Notes under the pieces: generated by a model | What the model was told of the DNA's origin: nothing | The model's input: only the letters and a program-made list of their open reading frames with translations | Databases searched by the model: none | Source: Blastomussa wellsi | Lineage: Eukaryota > Cnidaria > Anthozoa > Scleractinia > Plerogyridae | Direction: 5' to 3' | Length of the DNA: 64,000 bases | Assembly: GCA_947652115.1 (NCBI GenBank) | Contig: OX393564.1 | Coordinates: 1,075,286-1,139,285, forward strand | Part shown: one piece after another, positions 37,401 through 49,100 of the stretch | Layout of the letters: each line of letters begins with the position of its first letter | Numbering within the stretch: the first letter of the stretch is position 1 | Position numbers and translations under genes: made by a program

Positions 37401-38466
37401 ATTAGCCAATCAGAGAGCACGAATTTATTTGAGCTGTCCCGCCTCCTAGGAATCTTCAAAGCTGTTCTCACGAAACCTAACAAGGAGGCGGGACAACCCA
37501 AACAAATTCGCGCTCTCTGATTGGCTAAAAAAGTTTGTTGGGCGGCCACAGTTAGGAGCGTCGCGCTGTAAAACATTAGATCTCACGGGACTCTGAGGAT
37601 CTCTGAGTGCGACGAGGATCTATCTTTCATACATTTTATTTAGTGACAACATTGTAACATTAGTTAGTTCTCAAAGCACAACGCTTTGAAGCATATCATT
37701 CTCGTAAATGTAGATTTTTAGAAAGTGAGCATCTCATCCAAGTCTTTCTTTTTATCTTCTTAAACGCTTCCATAAATCTAGATTTTTAAAAAGTGAGCAT
37801 CTCATCCAAGTCTTTCTTTTGATCTTCTTAAACGCTTCCATAAATCTATGAAAAAAAATAATCAAAAAAGCGTTACACCCCTGTAAAGCATGTTGACAGT
37901 AAAATGCCAGAAGCTTTATGCCTATGATTCGAACTCCGATGATAGAGAACCGTTCAGGACTTCATCTCTCGAGAACCAAAACTGCTACTTGATGATTTAA
38001 TTATAAAAGTCACAACAAATTGTAGTTAACAGATGTTCCTTTTTACTCATGTATTTATTTTATGTTGTTATCTATCATATCTTTTATTGTAGTGTTTTTT
38101 GTTTCCCTCTGTTTGAGTGGCATGTCTGAGAATTAGCTTGATGTAGCTAAGTGCATGACCACTATAATCATTCATTTGACATTTTTTGACATTTTGGTTT
38201 ACACCAGTGTTTCCCTATGTGTGGATCAACTGATCCGGTTTTTAGTTTAAATGAATCGTTTATTATAAGTGTTTACTTTACTGGTAACTGGAACTTATGT
38301 TTTGGATTCCACAGCTTTAGGTCCACCACACAGAGATCCCAAAACCAGCAGAAGTCGCCAACATGCACCCGGTCACCGAGGAACCGATGCATCCCAGTCT
38401 CCGCGAAACACTGGTCACGTGATTTTTCTCGTGTTTGGTCTACTTTGGTGCCAGGCCTTTACATGA
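28365..38466 (+). CDS. Gene D: GPI-anchored multi-EGF surface protein, complete but lacking the penultimate EGF exon
   Basis: Fifteen exons: 28365-28443, 28995-29114, 29443-29604, 29932-30054, 30731-30844, 31366-31509, 31884-31988, 32282-32392, 32858-32989, 34246-34350, 34783-34893, 35444-35578, 35677-35814, 36333-36455, 38315-38466. Total 1854 bases, 617 residues, all introns phase 1. Signal peptide, 13 EGF-like domains, hydrophobic tail. The N block and the DP-EC-GNG modules match gene C one for one. The compact EGF that precedes the tail in B, C and E was not found between 36455 and 38315; that interval holds a LINE fragment, a foldback element and a 68-bp tandem duplication. The intron 32990-34245 contains a Penelope-like element fragment and the intron 30845-31365 a SINE. 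Surface protein of unknown ligand. Confidence 0.87.
28995..30844 (+). CDS. Gene D N-terminal EGF block (4 exons)
   Basis: 28995-29114, type 1: APAQCESDKDC, AKCIRRECHC, GDGKSRC. 29443-29604, type 2: EWKPCLIDACKRMG, NSHCLASP, CKCDSGYFGRPNFPHC. 29932-30054, type 3: YPCLTDKNCPTYSKC, RCSCRHELVGNGETC. 30731-30844, type 4: KHCSSNKDCHSKHGMC, CHCVGMYAGDGVTC. Confidence 0.88.
31083..31250 (+). mobile_element. SINE fragment in a gene D intron
   Basis: A B-box-like CCGGGTTCCAGCCTCGG then a body GTTGTGTTCTTGGACAAGAC, CACAGTGCCACTCTTCACCC, GGTGCATAAATAG. The 5' (A box) end is missing. Confidence 0.6.
31366..35578 (+). CDS. Gene D repeated three-exon EGF modules (7 exons)
   Basis: DP exons 31366-31509 (MDPLFPVNAIC), 32858-32989 (VDPLFPKKVKC) and 35444-35578 (VDPLFPDKSDC). 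EC exons 31884-31988 (ECSGDKDCKQAYSTC, CKCKDELIRDGKTC) and 34246-34350 (CLSNKDCNMTYSTC, CKCKDELVKEGKTC; begins with aspartate instead of glutamate). GNG exons 32282-32392 (CVCQGNTTGNGKYCRG) and 34783-34893 (CYCQGNSTGNGIFCRG). Confidence 0.88.
33340..34160 (-). pseudogene. Penelope-like element fragment with GIY-YIG endonuclease remnant, in a D intron
   Basis: On the minus strand, in order: SRYLDFSSLSPAQSKRAA and DRAKRR (34100-34000), IPYVKGVTESIRRILNRENV (33890-33830), then YVGESKRRWKSREAKHK with IKQHTETTGHNI (33710-33580). That is the reverse-transcriptase C-terminus followed by a GIY-YIG nuclease, the arrangement of endonuclease-bearing Penelope-like elements. Broken by frameshifts and truncated 5'. 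Confidence 0.78.
34955..35075. repeat. Dispersed repeat with hairpin, copy 2 (gene D intron)
   Basis: GAGCGTTAGCCCTTCGTC and GACGAAGGGTTAGCGCTC form a hairpin (34963-35008), followed by TTATCAACCCAGTTGATTAA. Nearly the same sequence lies at 1185-1290. Looks like a terminus of a Penelope-like element; assignment tentative. Confidence 0.6.
35677..36455 (+). CDS. Gene D EI-type and calcium-binding EGF exons
   Basis: 35677-35814 reads EITECSQKGLVC then YNCACHKGFEMIS. 36333-36455 reads DIDECRHTNTC then CHNLKGSYKCVC, a textbook calcium-binding EGF with the hydroxylation pattern. The next recognised exon is the tail, with no compact EGF between. Confidence 0.87.
36845..37262 (-). pseudogene. LINE 3' fragment in the last intron of gene D
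   Basis: The minus strand encodes fragments matching the same region as the 41552 element: TWRVTK-like start, AFVNRCLRC, KWKWIGHTLRK, LFWNPQGKRNRGRPK and QWKSTVNELCST. Several frameshifts, followed by a short AT-rich 3' tail. Confidence 0.75.
37354..37566. mobile_element. Foldback element in the last intron of gene D
   Basis: Arms pair over most of their length: GGCCACCCAACAAAC with GTTTGTTGGGCGGCC, AGCCAATCAGAGAGC with GCTCTCTGATTGGCT, and TGTCCCGCCTCCT with AGGAGGCGGGACA. Confidence 0.82.
37711..37846. repeat. Tandem duplication, two 68-bp units
   Basis: TAGATTTTTAGAAAGTGAGC and TAGATTTTTAAAAAGTGAGC start the two head-to-tail units (37711-37778, 37779-37846), which differ at two positions. 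Confidence 0.9.
38315..38466 (+). CDS. Gene D last exon: GPI-anchor signal and stop
   Basis: CCACAG acceptor; the base G of 36455 plus CT gives alanine and the frame runs 50 codons to TGA (38464-38466). A proline/arginine-rich spacer (PPHRDPKTSRSRQHAPG) leads to DASQSPRNTG and then VIFLVFGLLWCQAFT at the C-terminus. The spacer is longer than in B and E and may reflect exon remodelling after loss of the penultimate EGF. Confidence 0.72.
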
Positions 38467-38804
38467 CAAAATGACATTGGCACCGCGCCTGATGATTGCT
38501 TTGTCCTTTATAAAACTGAATTTGAAACTAAAGATGTGACAGATTTTACTAACCTAGATTCTACGTTTTGCTTTTCTGGTTAGCAAGTTGCCATGCCTAA
38601 AGTTATTGATTATTCATGTCGTCAGCAGAAAGTTCTCTTACTGTACAAAAATTAATTATAAAGCGTCATTTCTCTAATCTGCGATTCGGGACCTTTGAAA
38701 CACATTTGCGTGTATTCTCCTCTTTCTTCACAGTCAGAAGGAAAGAACAGCGCCTTGTTGTACTCCACCTTATCGATTTCCTTTTTTGAATGTAAAAAAG
38801 GACA

Positions 38805-38810
38805 AATAAA
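38805..38810 (+). terminator. Candidate poly(A) signal of gene D
   Basis: AATAAA about 340 bases after the stop of D, the first hexamer I see downstream on this strand. Confidence 0.4.
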
Positions 38811-38985
38811 AGCCGAGCAAATAAACGTTTGATTCTTTGAAATTTATATTTGATTCTTTCGTTGACTTGCAGTAAATCAGAATAACTAAAAAAAGCCACT
38901 AATCGAATAATTACCGACTGAAATTGGTTCATGTTCGGTAAGCGTGCGAAAGCGGATGATTTCAGGCCAGGTCAACCAGGCACCC

Positions 38986-38988
<3 letters not shown>

Positions 38989-39016
<28 letters not shown>

Positions 39017-39022
39017 AAAAAA
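38989..39022. repeat. Poly(C)-poly(A) run
   Basis: CCCCTCCCCCCCCCC followed by 24 A residues in the D-E spacer; possibly the tail of a retroposed sequence, but no body is recognised. Confidence 0.7.
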
Positions 39023-39205
39023 CGATGCTCTCACAGACTAAATCATGTCCGGTCATCATGTAGTTTTAAGTGACAAGTCGCTGAAAGTGGTAAATGAACC
39101 CTATCCACTGGTTAAAAGAAGGGTCGTGGGTTATAAGTAACCCATGGCCAGAGCGTTATCTTTGACACATACGTGCGACAACTACATACTGCAAAGCGGG
39201 GTTTA

Positions 39206-39332
39206 CCTCGGTGTAAGAACCTGTGACTTTTTTCTTTGTTTTTGAGCTATTGCTTCTGTGTTCTGTATTGTTTCGAGGTTTTTTGTTGTCTTGCTCGTTC
39301 TTTGTTTTACGTCACTGGTTCTTACACCGAGG
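39206..39332. repeat. Inverted repeat in the D-E spacer
   Basis: CCTCGGTGTAAGAACCTGTG at the left and CACTGGTTCTTACACCGAGG at the right, 21 of 22 bases paired, with an unpaired T-rich middle of about 83 bases. Confidence 0.7.
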
Positions 39333-39687
39333 ATGAGCCGTAAAGTGACAGGGGTTAAACTTTACCATTCTATATATTCACCCTTGTTTACGTTTCTATG
39401 GCTGTTTTTTGTTGTCAGCTACTACGAATTCACTTTATTCGCGATCGGTGAGTGAAGATCGTCCGACAAGCGAAATGAGAAAGCAGGTCTTGGTTACGAA
39501 AAATTGAGTTGGCATGCAAACCATTTCTCTCCTTTCCTCTTTTTTCCGTTACTTTCTGATTTTCATCACCTCTTCGTTTCTCTTATGGGAGCATTTTATA
39601 TTGGATAATAAATCCGGTGGTCTGGTTATCTATAATTTTGTTGCCAGTTTGAGAAGCGCGATGCCTGAGGCGAATATTGCGATTAGT

Positions 39688-39695
39688 TGACGTCA
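39688..39695. promoter_or_regulatory. TGACGTCA (CRE/ATF-type) site upstream of gene E
   Basis: Exact 8-bp palindrome 118 bases before the start codon, followed by AAGTACTC; the same site and right flank occur before gene F at 53497-53504. CREB/ATF-family proteins bind this sequence in animals; use here is inferred. Confidence 0.5.
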
Positions 39696-39757
39696 AGTAC
39701 TCTACTTTGAAAATTATGACGCACACAATTCATTTTCGTAGTTTGCTCGGTGCAGCA

Positions 39758-39775
39758 ATGGCGATAATAACATAG
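39758..39775 (+). promoter_or_regulatory. Upstream ORF before gene E
   Basis: GTGCAGCAATGG context; peptide MAIIT, then TAG. Main ATG follows 30 bases later. Counterparts before D (28313) and F (53573) differ in length by multiples of three and keep the ACATAG end. Confidence 0.55.
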
Positions 39776-39805
39776 AGTTCGCAGAGGAAAGGAAGTTGTC
39801 TAAAC

Positions 39806-39893
39806 ATGGGACCTTTAGCAAGAAATATTTGCATTTGCCTGGTAATCAGTTTCTTTGTTGGTGGACTCTACACCTCCAAGAACAAATACTATT
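39806..39893 (+). CDS. Gene E exon 1: signal peptide
   Basis: ATG at 39806, 29 codons plus one base, GTAAGT donor. MGPLARNICICLVISFFVGG then LYTSKNKYY. Very close to the first exon of F in both codons and protein. Confidence 0.85.
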
Positions 39894-42800
39894 GTAAGTT
39901 TTTGAAATCAAGTATTTTTTACCGAGTGTTAATTTATATATTTGTTACTATTAAAGGTTCGCGTAAAATGCTAGTTTCAAAATATTATCAGTGTAATAAA
40001 AGGCTCGAGGTTAGGGCAAGTGTCAGATTTTGGTCAGGAAATGTTTAAAGAATAACGTTGGGCAAAGGTTAGTTTAAAGAAAGTCTTCAGTTACGTCTTC
40101 CGTAAGGGACATCCTGTAGATTTATTTCCGTTCAATTCCTAGATCGTGCGCGGACCATCTTAAGTGCCTAAAACCGATAAAATTCAAATTAATTTTAAAA
40201 CATAACATGCAGTTTTCGTTGAATTTGCACTTATATTAATTTGCAAAACACGCTTAAAACTTCCGTCGTTTTATCAGTATAAGCCGTTAACTGAAACGCG
40301 CGCGCGAGTCGTGATCCTTAAAATTTAAAATGGTTGTAGGAAAAGTGCGCGCGTATATTTTACAAATTCTTACTATATACAATCGGCTGGCCTTACAGTG
40401 ATCGCCCGATACATTTGTGTCGATTAGTAGTGACATACGGCTCTTTCCCAAATTACAGCGGAGATCAGAGTGATGAAGCTTTTTATGCGATTCAATTTCA
40501 AAACTAACGTTGTTTATCTACAGCGCGCGCTCATTTCAGGGCGAAAATTCAAACGAACAGTACAAGCCATTAACTGAAAATACGCGCATTTAAATTCGAA
40601 TTAGTGGTAAGAAGCGCACGCGCGCTTCATCGTATAAAGGCGGTGTTACACGGGACAACTTGCAACGTCGATTTTTCGCGCAACACCGCGTCAACTTTTC
40701 ATGGTATGTTACACGAGTCAATTTTTTTCGCGATATATTATGTTCGAAGAACTATTAAACCTGCGAAGTTTGACAACAATTGGTTACAAACTATCGGAAA
40801 TATGAGAACGCAAAAACGCCAAAATTTACAAAGAAATGTATGAAAGGGGGCAAGGCTTGCCCCTTTTTATACATTTCTTTGTAAAGTTTGGCGTTTTCGG
40901 GCTTTCGTATTTCCTAGAGTTTGTAACCGATTACTGTCAAACTTCGCAGGTTTACTAAAATCGATACGATAAATCGTTTTATAGGGATGAATTTTTGTTT
41001 TAATGAAAAGCAGTACAAATTGCATTTTTTCGTGACATCCGTAATACGGTCTATTACAGTCTGAGCATCACACACCGAAATTTCAGGCTAGAAGGTGTCA
41101 GTTTCTATAAAGTCAGTTATTGTTTTTTTGGAGTTAATGCAATTTGTTTTCTTTTCGATCACCTCCAGATCCGGACGTGCTTTGTAACACAAACATCAAC
41201 TGTAAGAGCCCACAAGGAAAATGCGCATATGGAGCGTGCTACTGTGCAGGAATTTACATTGGAAACGGCGAAGAGTGCAGAAGTAAGAGACAACATAGTT
41301 TTTCTGTTGTTATCCAGTAGCCTTGATAATGGGCCATATCACGATATCCGCTATGATGATTTTCATATTGTAATGCAAATTAGCCACATTGTCTGCCAGG
41401 AGGCAAACGTTAATATGATGCCCCGGAAAATTGGTCGGTCTAAATAGTGAAGTATCTGCGGTAAAGTCACGTTTGAGAGCCAAATTATGGAATAATGATT
41501 TCATTATAAGGTTAGTTTGGAATAGTTACTCGATGCCTTGACTTCGATACCTTGACTTGTTGGGTCATGAGACAGTCTACAGCAAGTCGGAGGACAGGTA
41601 TCCAGTGGACCTTTATGAAGCAGCTGGAGGACTTGGACTTTGCAGTCGACATCAGTCTTCTCTCTCACAAGCAACAAGACGCACAAGAGAAGCTATGTCG
41701 CGTGGCAGCAGAAGCTGAAAAGACTGGGCTCCAAATCAACATCGGGAAGACTGAGGTCATGAGGGTGAACAACAAGCAGCACGACCCAGTGCAACTCCAT
41801 CAGGAAGACATCAAAGAAGTGGACAAGTTTGTTTACCTGGGCAGTATAGTCAGCAAAGATGGGGGAACAGACGACGACATCAAGTGCTGAATAAACAAGG
41901 CGAGACACACCTTTAACATCTTACGACCAATCTGGAGATCAAAAGCCCTCTCACTCCGCAACAAGATCCAGATCTTCAACACTAACATGAGGTCAGTCCT
42001 AATGTATGGCTCGGAAACGTGGCGTGTAACCAAGACCAACACCCACAAGCTTCAGACATTCATCAACAGATGTCTCAGGTGGCCAGAAGTTGTCTCCAAT
42101 GAACAACTTTGGGACAGGGCAAGCCAAGCCCCAATTGAGATTGACATCAAGAAAAGAAAATGGGGATGGATTGGCCACACTCTACGCAAGCCTACATCCA
42201 ACGTCACCAGACAGGCTCTTGATTGGAACCCACAAGGAAAACGGAAAGTGGGCCGACCCAGACAGACTTGGCGCAGGAGTGTTGACGCTGAGGTGAAGGC
42301 TGCCGGAATGACTTGGGCCGAGCTGAAGAGGACCAGCCAAAACCGTGTTCGCTGGAGGAGTGCTGTTGCGGCCCTTTGTTCACCAAGGAATTAAGAGGCA
42401 TAACCATAACCAACCTTGACTTGTTAACTACGCAAGCCGTTTTCTTTTTCATAAAGTGCCAAAATTGCGTTAAACTTAGAATGGGAAACAAACATGGCGG
42501 CTATGGTGAATAAGGTCTATTGGCAAAGCGTTTTTTCACCATGTCAACCATAAATTCCTTCAAACGTGTTTGGTGATTACCATGCACCAGTGATTAATAC
42601 AGACTCGTCCGTAGTAAAACCCTGATTGTCGCATGCGTGACAGTAGACGGCGAATTGAGGCACCTACCTCATTCAGCCTCAGCCTCAATAGTGATTGCTT
42701 CAGCCATAATGTAGATTTCCTCAGCCACAACGGACATTGCCTCAGCCATAACGAACATTGCAAATGTATTGCCTCAGCTATAATGAACATTGCCCCAGTA

Positions 42801-43151
42801 ATAATGGACATTGCTCCAATCATATTTGTTTCTGACTATGGCCCTGCGATGAAATACCAAGACTTTCATTTCACTAAAAATCACATCTTCATCGTGGGAA
42901 GAGGGTCTCACGGAGGTGGTGGACTTTACAGTTAAAAAACACGTTTACACGTTTTACAGTTTAAAAAACACATCAAGCTAACAAATAACTATATTTTTAT
43001 CAGAGGCAAGCCGCTGTAAGGAGGATTTCAAATGTGGCGTTAACTCCTGGTGTATGGTGGATCCTTTGCTTCCCGACATTCCCAAATGCGTATGCAAGAG
43101 AGGCTATTACGAAAGCAAGGCCGGAGTGTGTGAACGTGAGTAATTCAATAT

Positions 43152-43183
<32 letters not shown>

Positions 43184-46100
43184 TGAGCGAATAGTCAACG
43201 AGGCGCATTGTTTAAGTAGAAACTCTAAAGTTAATAGCAACCATTTTATGTATTTTAAAGCAAAAATCGAGAGAGATCTTGCCTTCAAAGAGCAACGCGC
43301 GTGCGATCGTTTTCTATCGGCGATTATAGTTCACCGCTAAATTTTCTCCGATTCTCATTGGTCTAAATTAAACACCTGACGCGATAGTATTTATCCGTGG
43401 AGGGCACTATCAGCGCATAGTGCCCGTCCGAGGAAAATACCGGGATGGATAGTGCCCGTCCGTGATTTTTTTTTAAAACAAGCGGGCTTTCGTCAAAAAA
43501 AAAAAAAGATTCAAACGCTGTTTGATTGATCTGCATTTAGAGAATTTCTTGCCTGATTTTCGTTTATCCGTACATTTCGGCTTGCAGAAAAAGCTCAAGA
43601 AGCTCTTTTGTGAATCTGCGCGCGGAAGAAAATTTAGTGTTGAACAATACAGACAATGGAGTGTTTATGTCTCGGAACTAGCGGTCTGATAGTTGCCCCT
43701 TGGAAATTTGATGTTCTTAAAACTAGCATATTTGCCCTCGAAGCTTCGCTTCTCGGGTAAATATTTGATTTAAGGACATCAAATTTCCGCGGGGCAACTA
43801 TCAGCCGGTAGTTCCTCGACAGAAACACTCTATCGTCTAAATATAAAACAGTCGGAGAACCAATTAGATTCAAGCATTTCCAATAGAACGCAGCGGAGTT
43901 TCTACTTATTAGTATTATTATAAAGCAAGGAAAATCCGAGCGTGCTGACTGGTTCTTTTTTGGTCGGAATTTTGCCATACAGACCTCTTCCATAGAAACG
44001 GTCCTAAGCCTCGTATTGTATTGTTTCTCAAGTTGGATAATTTAAAACGTTGAACTGGAACTGCAGAAAGAAAACTTATAAAAATACTCTAATTTAAAAG
44101 AAAACATGTTTTCAAAATCGTGGTATTTCTCTCTGAGTTGTTCGCGGCATCAAAACACGTTGTGGCGGAAAACATCTGAATTCAAGGCACCAAAAGTGTG
44201 TTTTTGACAATACTTACTAGCCTAGCTTGATCAAGCCGTACTGGGGAATATTGGCCCTCGGTCGTTTTTGTACGGACCTCGCTGCGCTCGGTCCGTACTG
44301 CCACGACCTCGGGCCAATAATCCCCAGTACGGCCCTCGCGCTCGGTTAGTAAGAGGTTAGTAAATATAAATAAAATACTGTTTGTAAGAGCGCTTACATA
44401 CCTTAGTCAAAAATGGTCGGCTATCCCGGAAGAGAACTTAGTTATTAATCAAAACTGTTCCACCAGAACAGTCAATTCCTAAACCTTATAAACATTAGGG
44501 ACAAAAGAAGGGCCTTCAAGTCCAAAACGGGGGTCTACTAGGTACAGGAAGAAGTAGATTTAACTCGCGTGTGAAGAATATTATTCGAAGCAAAATGACC
44601 GCTGGACAGCTATGCGAATGAGCAGACCATTAATCCTAGGTAGCTATTTTGTAAATCACATGGTAGGCTTTGGGCCAATTAAAATTAAGGAAAAATTAAT
44701 TGATTAATAAATCCCATTACACCACTGAATATATATTGTTAACTCTTACTATTGTTGATTTTCTGTCGTAGAACGGTGCCGGCATAAGGGCCACTGCAAG
44801 AAGACCTATTCATTATGTGCGGATAATCGGTGCCGGTGCAGGCCACCGCTGATATTGGGAGAGAAGTCATGCGACTATGGTGAGAAAAAACACGATTTCT
44901 TGGGAAGCTCTTTCATTGGAACAATAGTCGGCGAGATATCAGTACTTAAAAACTAAACGGGAGTTAATTGCTTCGCTCTTTGCAATTATATTTATAATTA
45001 TCCTCTAATTTAGTGAAGATTTAGTTTGTAGTAGTTTTATGTCTGACGGCCTTCTCATAAAAAAATATGTAGCAAACGATACGAGTAACCAGTACCAAAG
45101 AAAGGTGTTGCGTATCGGAAAATATGAAGGCATATACGCAAACGAAATTCACATAAATCAAACCAAGATTAGTATTTCCTCTTGATAGCTGAGACAACGA
45201 CAACTAAATTTTGGCAGGTAAGAGGTAACCGCGCATTGTTTATGCAGTTGAACCAGTTATGGCCTTAGTTGTTCTTTGAAAAGCTCATCGATCTTTATGT
45301 CTGATTTTCTTCAGCGCCTTCGCCACACCCATGCTCAACGGATACAGATTGTCATCCTAAGGCGAAATGCGAGGATGGAAATTGTATTTGTCAAGGCAAA
45401 TATATCGGAAAAGGGTGGGAGTGCAGAGGTAATAATAATTAACGATTATACCATGAGAACAAGTTGGACACGAGCTGAGCTCGTTGCACGAAGCTGTTCT
45501 TCTGAGAAGCAATATGCTAGATACAGCTGCACATAACAAATCATTCTCAGCGGTCCCCCGGGAGAGCAAGTCAAAGATTATGACGAAATCTCGCCTCCAA
45601 GGCGGGACTGAGTCCGCAAGGTTTGTTTCTGAAGTTGCTAAGCAACATGAAAAAATTTATTCCAATCGCCCGAGTTGCCGAGATAGTTATATAAGACCAT
45701 AAATGCAATTTATGAAGTTATTCCTCTTCTTAAACCTCTTGTTGCCTTGTAAATCAACAAATGAACAAATAACCTTTTTTTATTTCAGAGCCAAAGCCAT
45801 GTAAAAAAAATACGAAACACAACTGTGGTCAAGCTACCTGTGTGATCGATCCCATAAGGGTTAAACATTTCGTATGCCAATGCGAAAATGGACTTTACTA
45901 TAGCGCGCCTGGAAAGTGTGTGGGTGAGTAATGACACACCAGGCTCTTGTGCAGTGCATAATGTTTAGAATCCTCAACTTAACCTCTCTCCCTCAGTATG
46001 TTTTTGTCTGAAGGAAACATTTCACACGATTTTGTAATTTTAGTCAATCGTAGTCCCGGAATGTGTTCGCGTGTTAGTATGCTTTGGTTATGGATTTTTT

Positions 46101-49100
46101 CCGATTTTAATAGCTTCGCTCTTGTGCAGTGTATGAAGTTTCGAATCCTGAACTTAACCCCTATCCCTCACACTATTTCAATTGTGATTTTAGCCAATCG
46201 TAGTCCTGGAATGTGTTCACTTGGTCATGTGATTTTTTCAGAGGCAATGGGATTTATTCGCGTGGCGGCCATATTGGCCACAAACAACATTTCGTACCCG
46301 GAGCCTCGAGTTGAAATGGCTGGAAACGAGTTTCCACGTGGTAAAACAAACGTTTTCAATTCACTGGGACTTCAAGATGGCCGCCGTGTGATTAAGGTCC
46401 ATTTGCAATGCTGAGATGATTTTGGGCCAATTTTCTGGCTGTTAACTGAAGGAGTTTTGAGTGATTAATTATAATTTGACGCTGATTGTGAAAATTTGAG
46501 ACAGATTAGTAAAGCAATTTCTTGTCAAAAGGTTACTGAAGTATCGAAATGTTTCCTGTTGTCGGATGATTCTTTCGTAGAGTGCTTGATCAATGAGAAC
46601 TGCAAGAAGACCAATCAAATTTGTGTTAACGGAACTTGTGCATGCAAAGACGAGCTAATACTGGGCGAAACGGCATGCGAGGCTGGTGAGAACACTCCTT
46701 TATGTGATAGTAACAACCCTACACGAAAATAACTCACTGTTTGGAAAAAGGCTCGAGATTTTTAACTAATTATCAAGCTTAAAATTCTCGCAGTGAAAAC
46801 CAAAGCAAACGTAAACTGGTTTGCGTTTGCACTCAATCCCTACTTTACGAAAGTAGAAAAATGTAAATGAAATAACAAAATGGTCTAACAAGAACTAGAC
46901 AGTTTGACGTCGCTATTTCTTCCCAGTTAATAAATGATGCTATATCTTTATTTTGCAGCTCCTTTACATGATTGCCAAAATGACCTGGATTGCAATTCTC
47001 AGGCAAAATGTGAAGAAGGAAAGTGCATTTGTCAAGGAAACACGATCGGAAACGGAAAATACTGCAGGGGTAATTTTCATCTTTGCAAACAGGAATTGAC
47101 ATATCCCAAAGCGTGGACTGGGAGGGGTCCCACTCTCTCCCCCCATTTTCTCTTGCTGGTATTCATCTTTTTCCACGTCATCTTAACTCTTTTTACTTTT
47201 ACCCTTTTTTCTTTGCTGTCCTGTTGAGGCACGTTAGCAAAAACTATTACGTTGGAGCTGTACATGTACCTCAGACGCTTTGCCACTTGTACTTTATTAT
47301 GCGAAATGCCTTATTTAATTCACTTTATAATATAGATAGGACTCTGCGCGCGCTCTGATTGGTCAAAAAACCCATGTTTTATCAGAGTATAAAACATAGA
47401 AAAAGCGTGATTTATTGTTTTTTGTCAGCTATTGACTCAGAGCCCAATCGGGCTCGAGGAATAATTGTTAAATATCTCTCACCTAACAACCTTGCAACCA
47501 AAACGCTCTCGACAGCAGTCTTACCCAATAAAGTTCTTCTTATTCAGCTCTCAATGAATCATATAAAAGTTTTTGGTATTCTGCAACGCTATTAAATTCG
47601 GTTTATGTTGACCGTAATAGCCTTTGAAGAATACCAAAATCTTTTATATCACCTGAAAACGAAGCTACCCAGTTATTAACAATGTTATAAGCAGTCTCAA
47701 TTATGTCGAACCCTGTGAAATGAACTAAGTTAGATTGATATTTAATTTGCGGCATTATATTTTCTTCGCCTTTTTAGATACCCAGGCATGCGCCGCGGAA
47801 CACCAGTGTGGTGCCAACTCTGATTGCGTCGCTGATCCTCTGCTTCCCGACAAACCTGAGTGCAGATGCCAAAATGGATTTAAAATGTCTGTCGCTGGAG
47901 ACTGTGAAGGTATGGTGTTATAAAAATACCCTCGGCCTGAAGCAGTTGGGCGTCAAAGGGCCTCTGACCCATTTTGGTCTGAAATTAGGTGACAGGACGT
48001 GCGCTGCACACCCTCAACGGCCTTGAGGGTTTCTCGTATTTGTCCTATGGAAACCGTTAAGCTATGTTGTTATAGATTTTCCGAGGATGTAAGTAGAACG
48101 CAGTCCTAATTCACTGGAGTGAGAATTTATGAGACAACGGGACGGCTAGCCGGGCAGTGGATTCGGCCGCCCTTCGCATATTTTTGCAGGGGCAAATGAC
48201 ATCAGCGCTAATTATATATAATAATGCACACGCCTGTCGGTTCCAAATCGATTGATCGATGCTTTCGAGAGCAGAAGGAATGGAGCCCGGTGTGAAACAC
48301 TTTTGCTTATGTGTTACTGAAATGATACTGGAAATGACACGAAAAGCATTGCAAGGTTATCGCACTGGGAAGTTGAGTTTTAATCAGCGACCTAAAGCCG
48401 TGCAAAGAACGGAAATAAGTGAGTTTACCAACAACAAAATTAATCTTTATTTGTACTCACTTGCCTCTGTTAAATTAAAAAAAATTAAAAAAAATACTGG
48501 CTTCCTGGAATAACCACTGATAAGGGCTAGCGGAGCCAGGCAGCCAGAAGACATGAGGATTAAATGAAAATAAATTGAAAATCAGCAAGATAGCACAAAT
48601 ACACAAATAAAAGGAAAGGAAAAGAGGAGGGAAAATGCTATTACTCTGCTATTAGCGTTGTGACCGTCTTTACGGTGAGGTAAATGATCCATTTCACAAG
48701 TACACTATGGGCCCAGACGCAAATCTCTATTTCTTACCTTGGAAGAACAACAGGAACTTGAAGTTTCACACAAAACTAGCTTCAGCATTCAGTTTACACG
48801 ATCATGTAAGGCTTAAAATAAGCGCAATCAAATGGTTTGGCTCAGAGTTGTTGTAGATCTTTATTGTCACTTCACTTTTTCTTTAATTAGGGCTTAGTTC
48901 GATTAATTTAATCATAGTTAGTGGAGGGGACTAACTATGATTTGATACGAAAAATTCTTGAAAATTAAGATTTCTGGTGATATGATTGCTAACGGGGTGG
49001 CCGAGAATAGGCAAATAGACAAGAGTTGCAACGAAATACTTCGGGGTGAGTTTAGGCCAAAGAATAAAACTATAGCAAAAATTATAATTTGGAAGAAAGC

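Larger units (their letters stand above)
38467..39805 (+). promoter_or_regulatory. Spacer between D and E, with the gene E promoter region
   Basis: Left part: D 3' UTR, a poly(C)/poly(A) run (38989-39022) and an imperfect inverted repeat (39206-39332). From about 39440 to the ATG at 39806 the sequence aligns with 53150-53632 before gene F, including a TGACGTCA palindrome at 39688-39695 and a short upstream ORF. Confidence 0.6.

Noticed and set aside
42633..42935. Open frame on both strands with repeated SHN/IAPI peptides
   Set aside because: By-product of a 21-24-bp minisatellite in an intron, without splice signals or homology.
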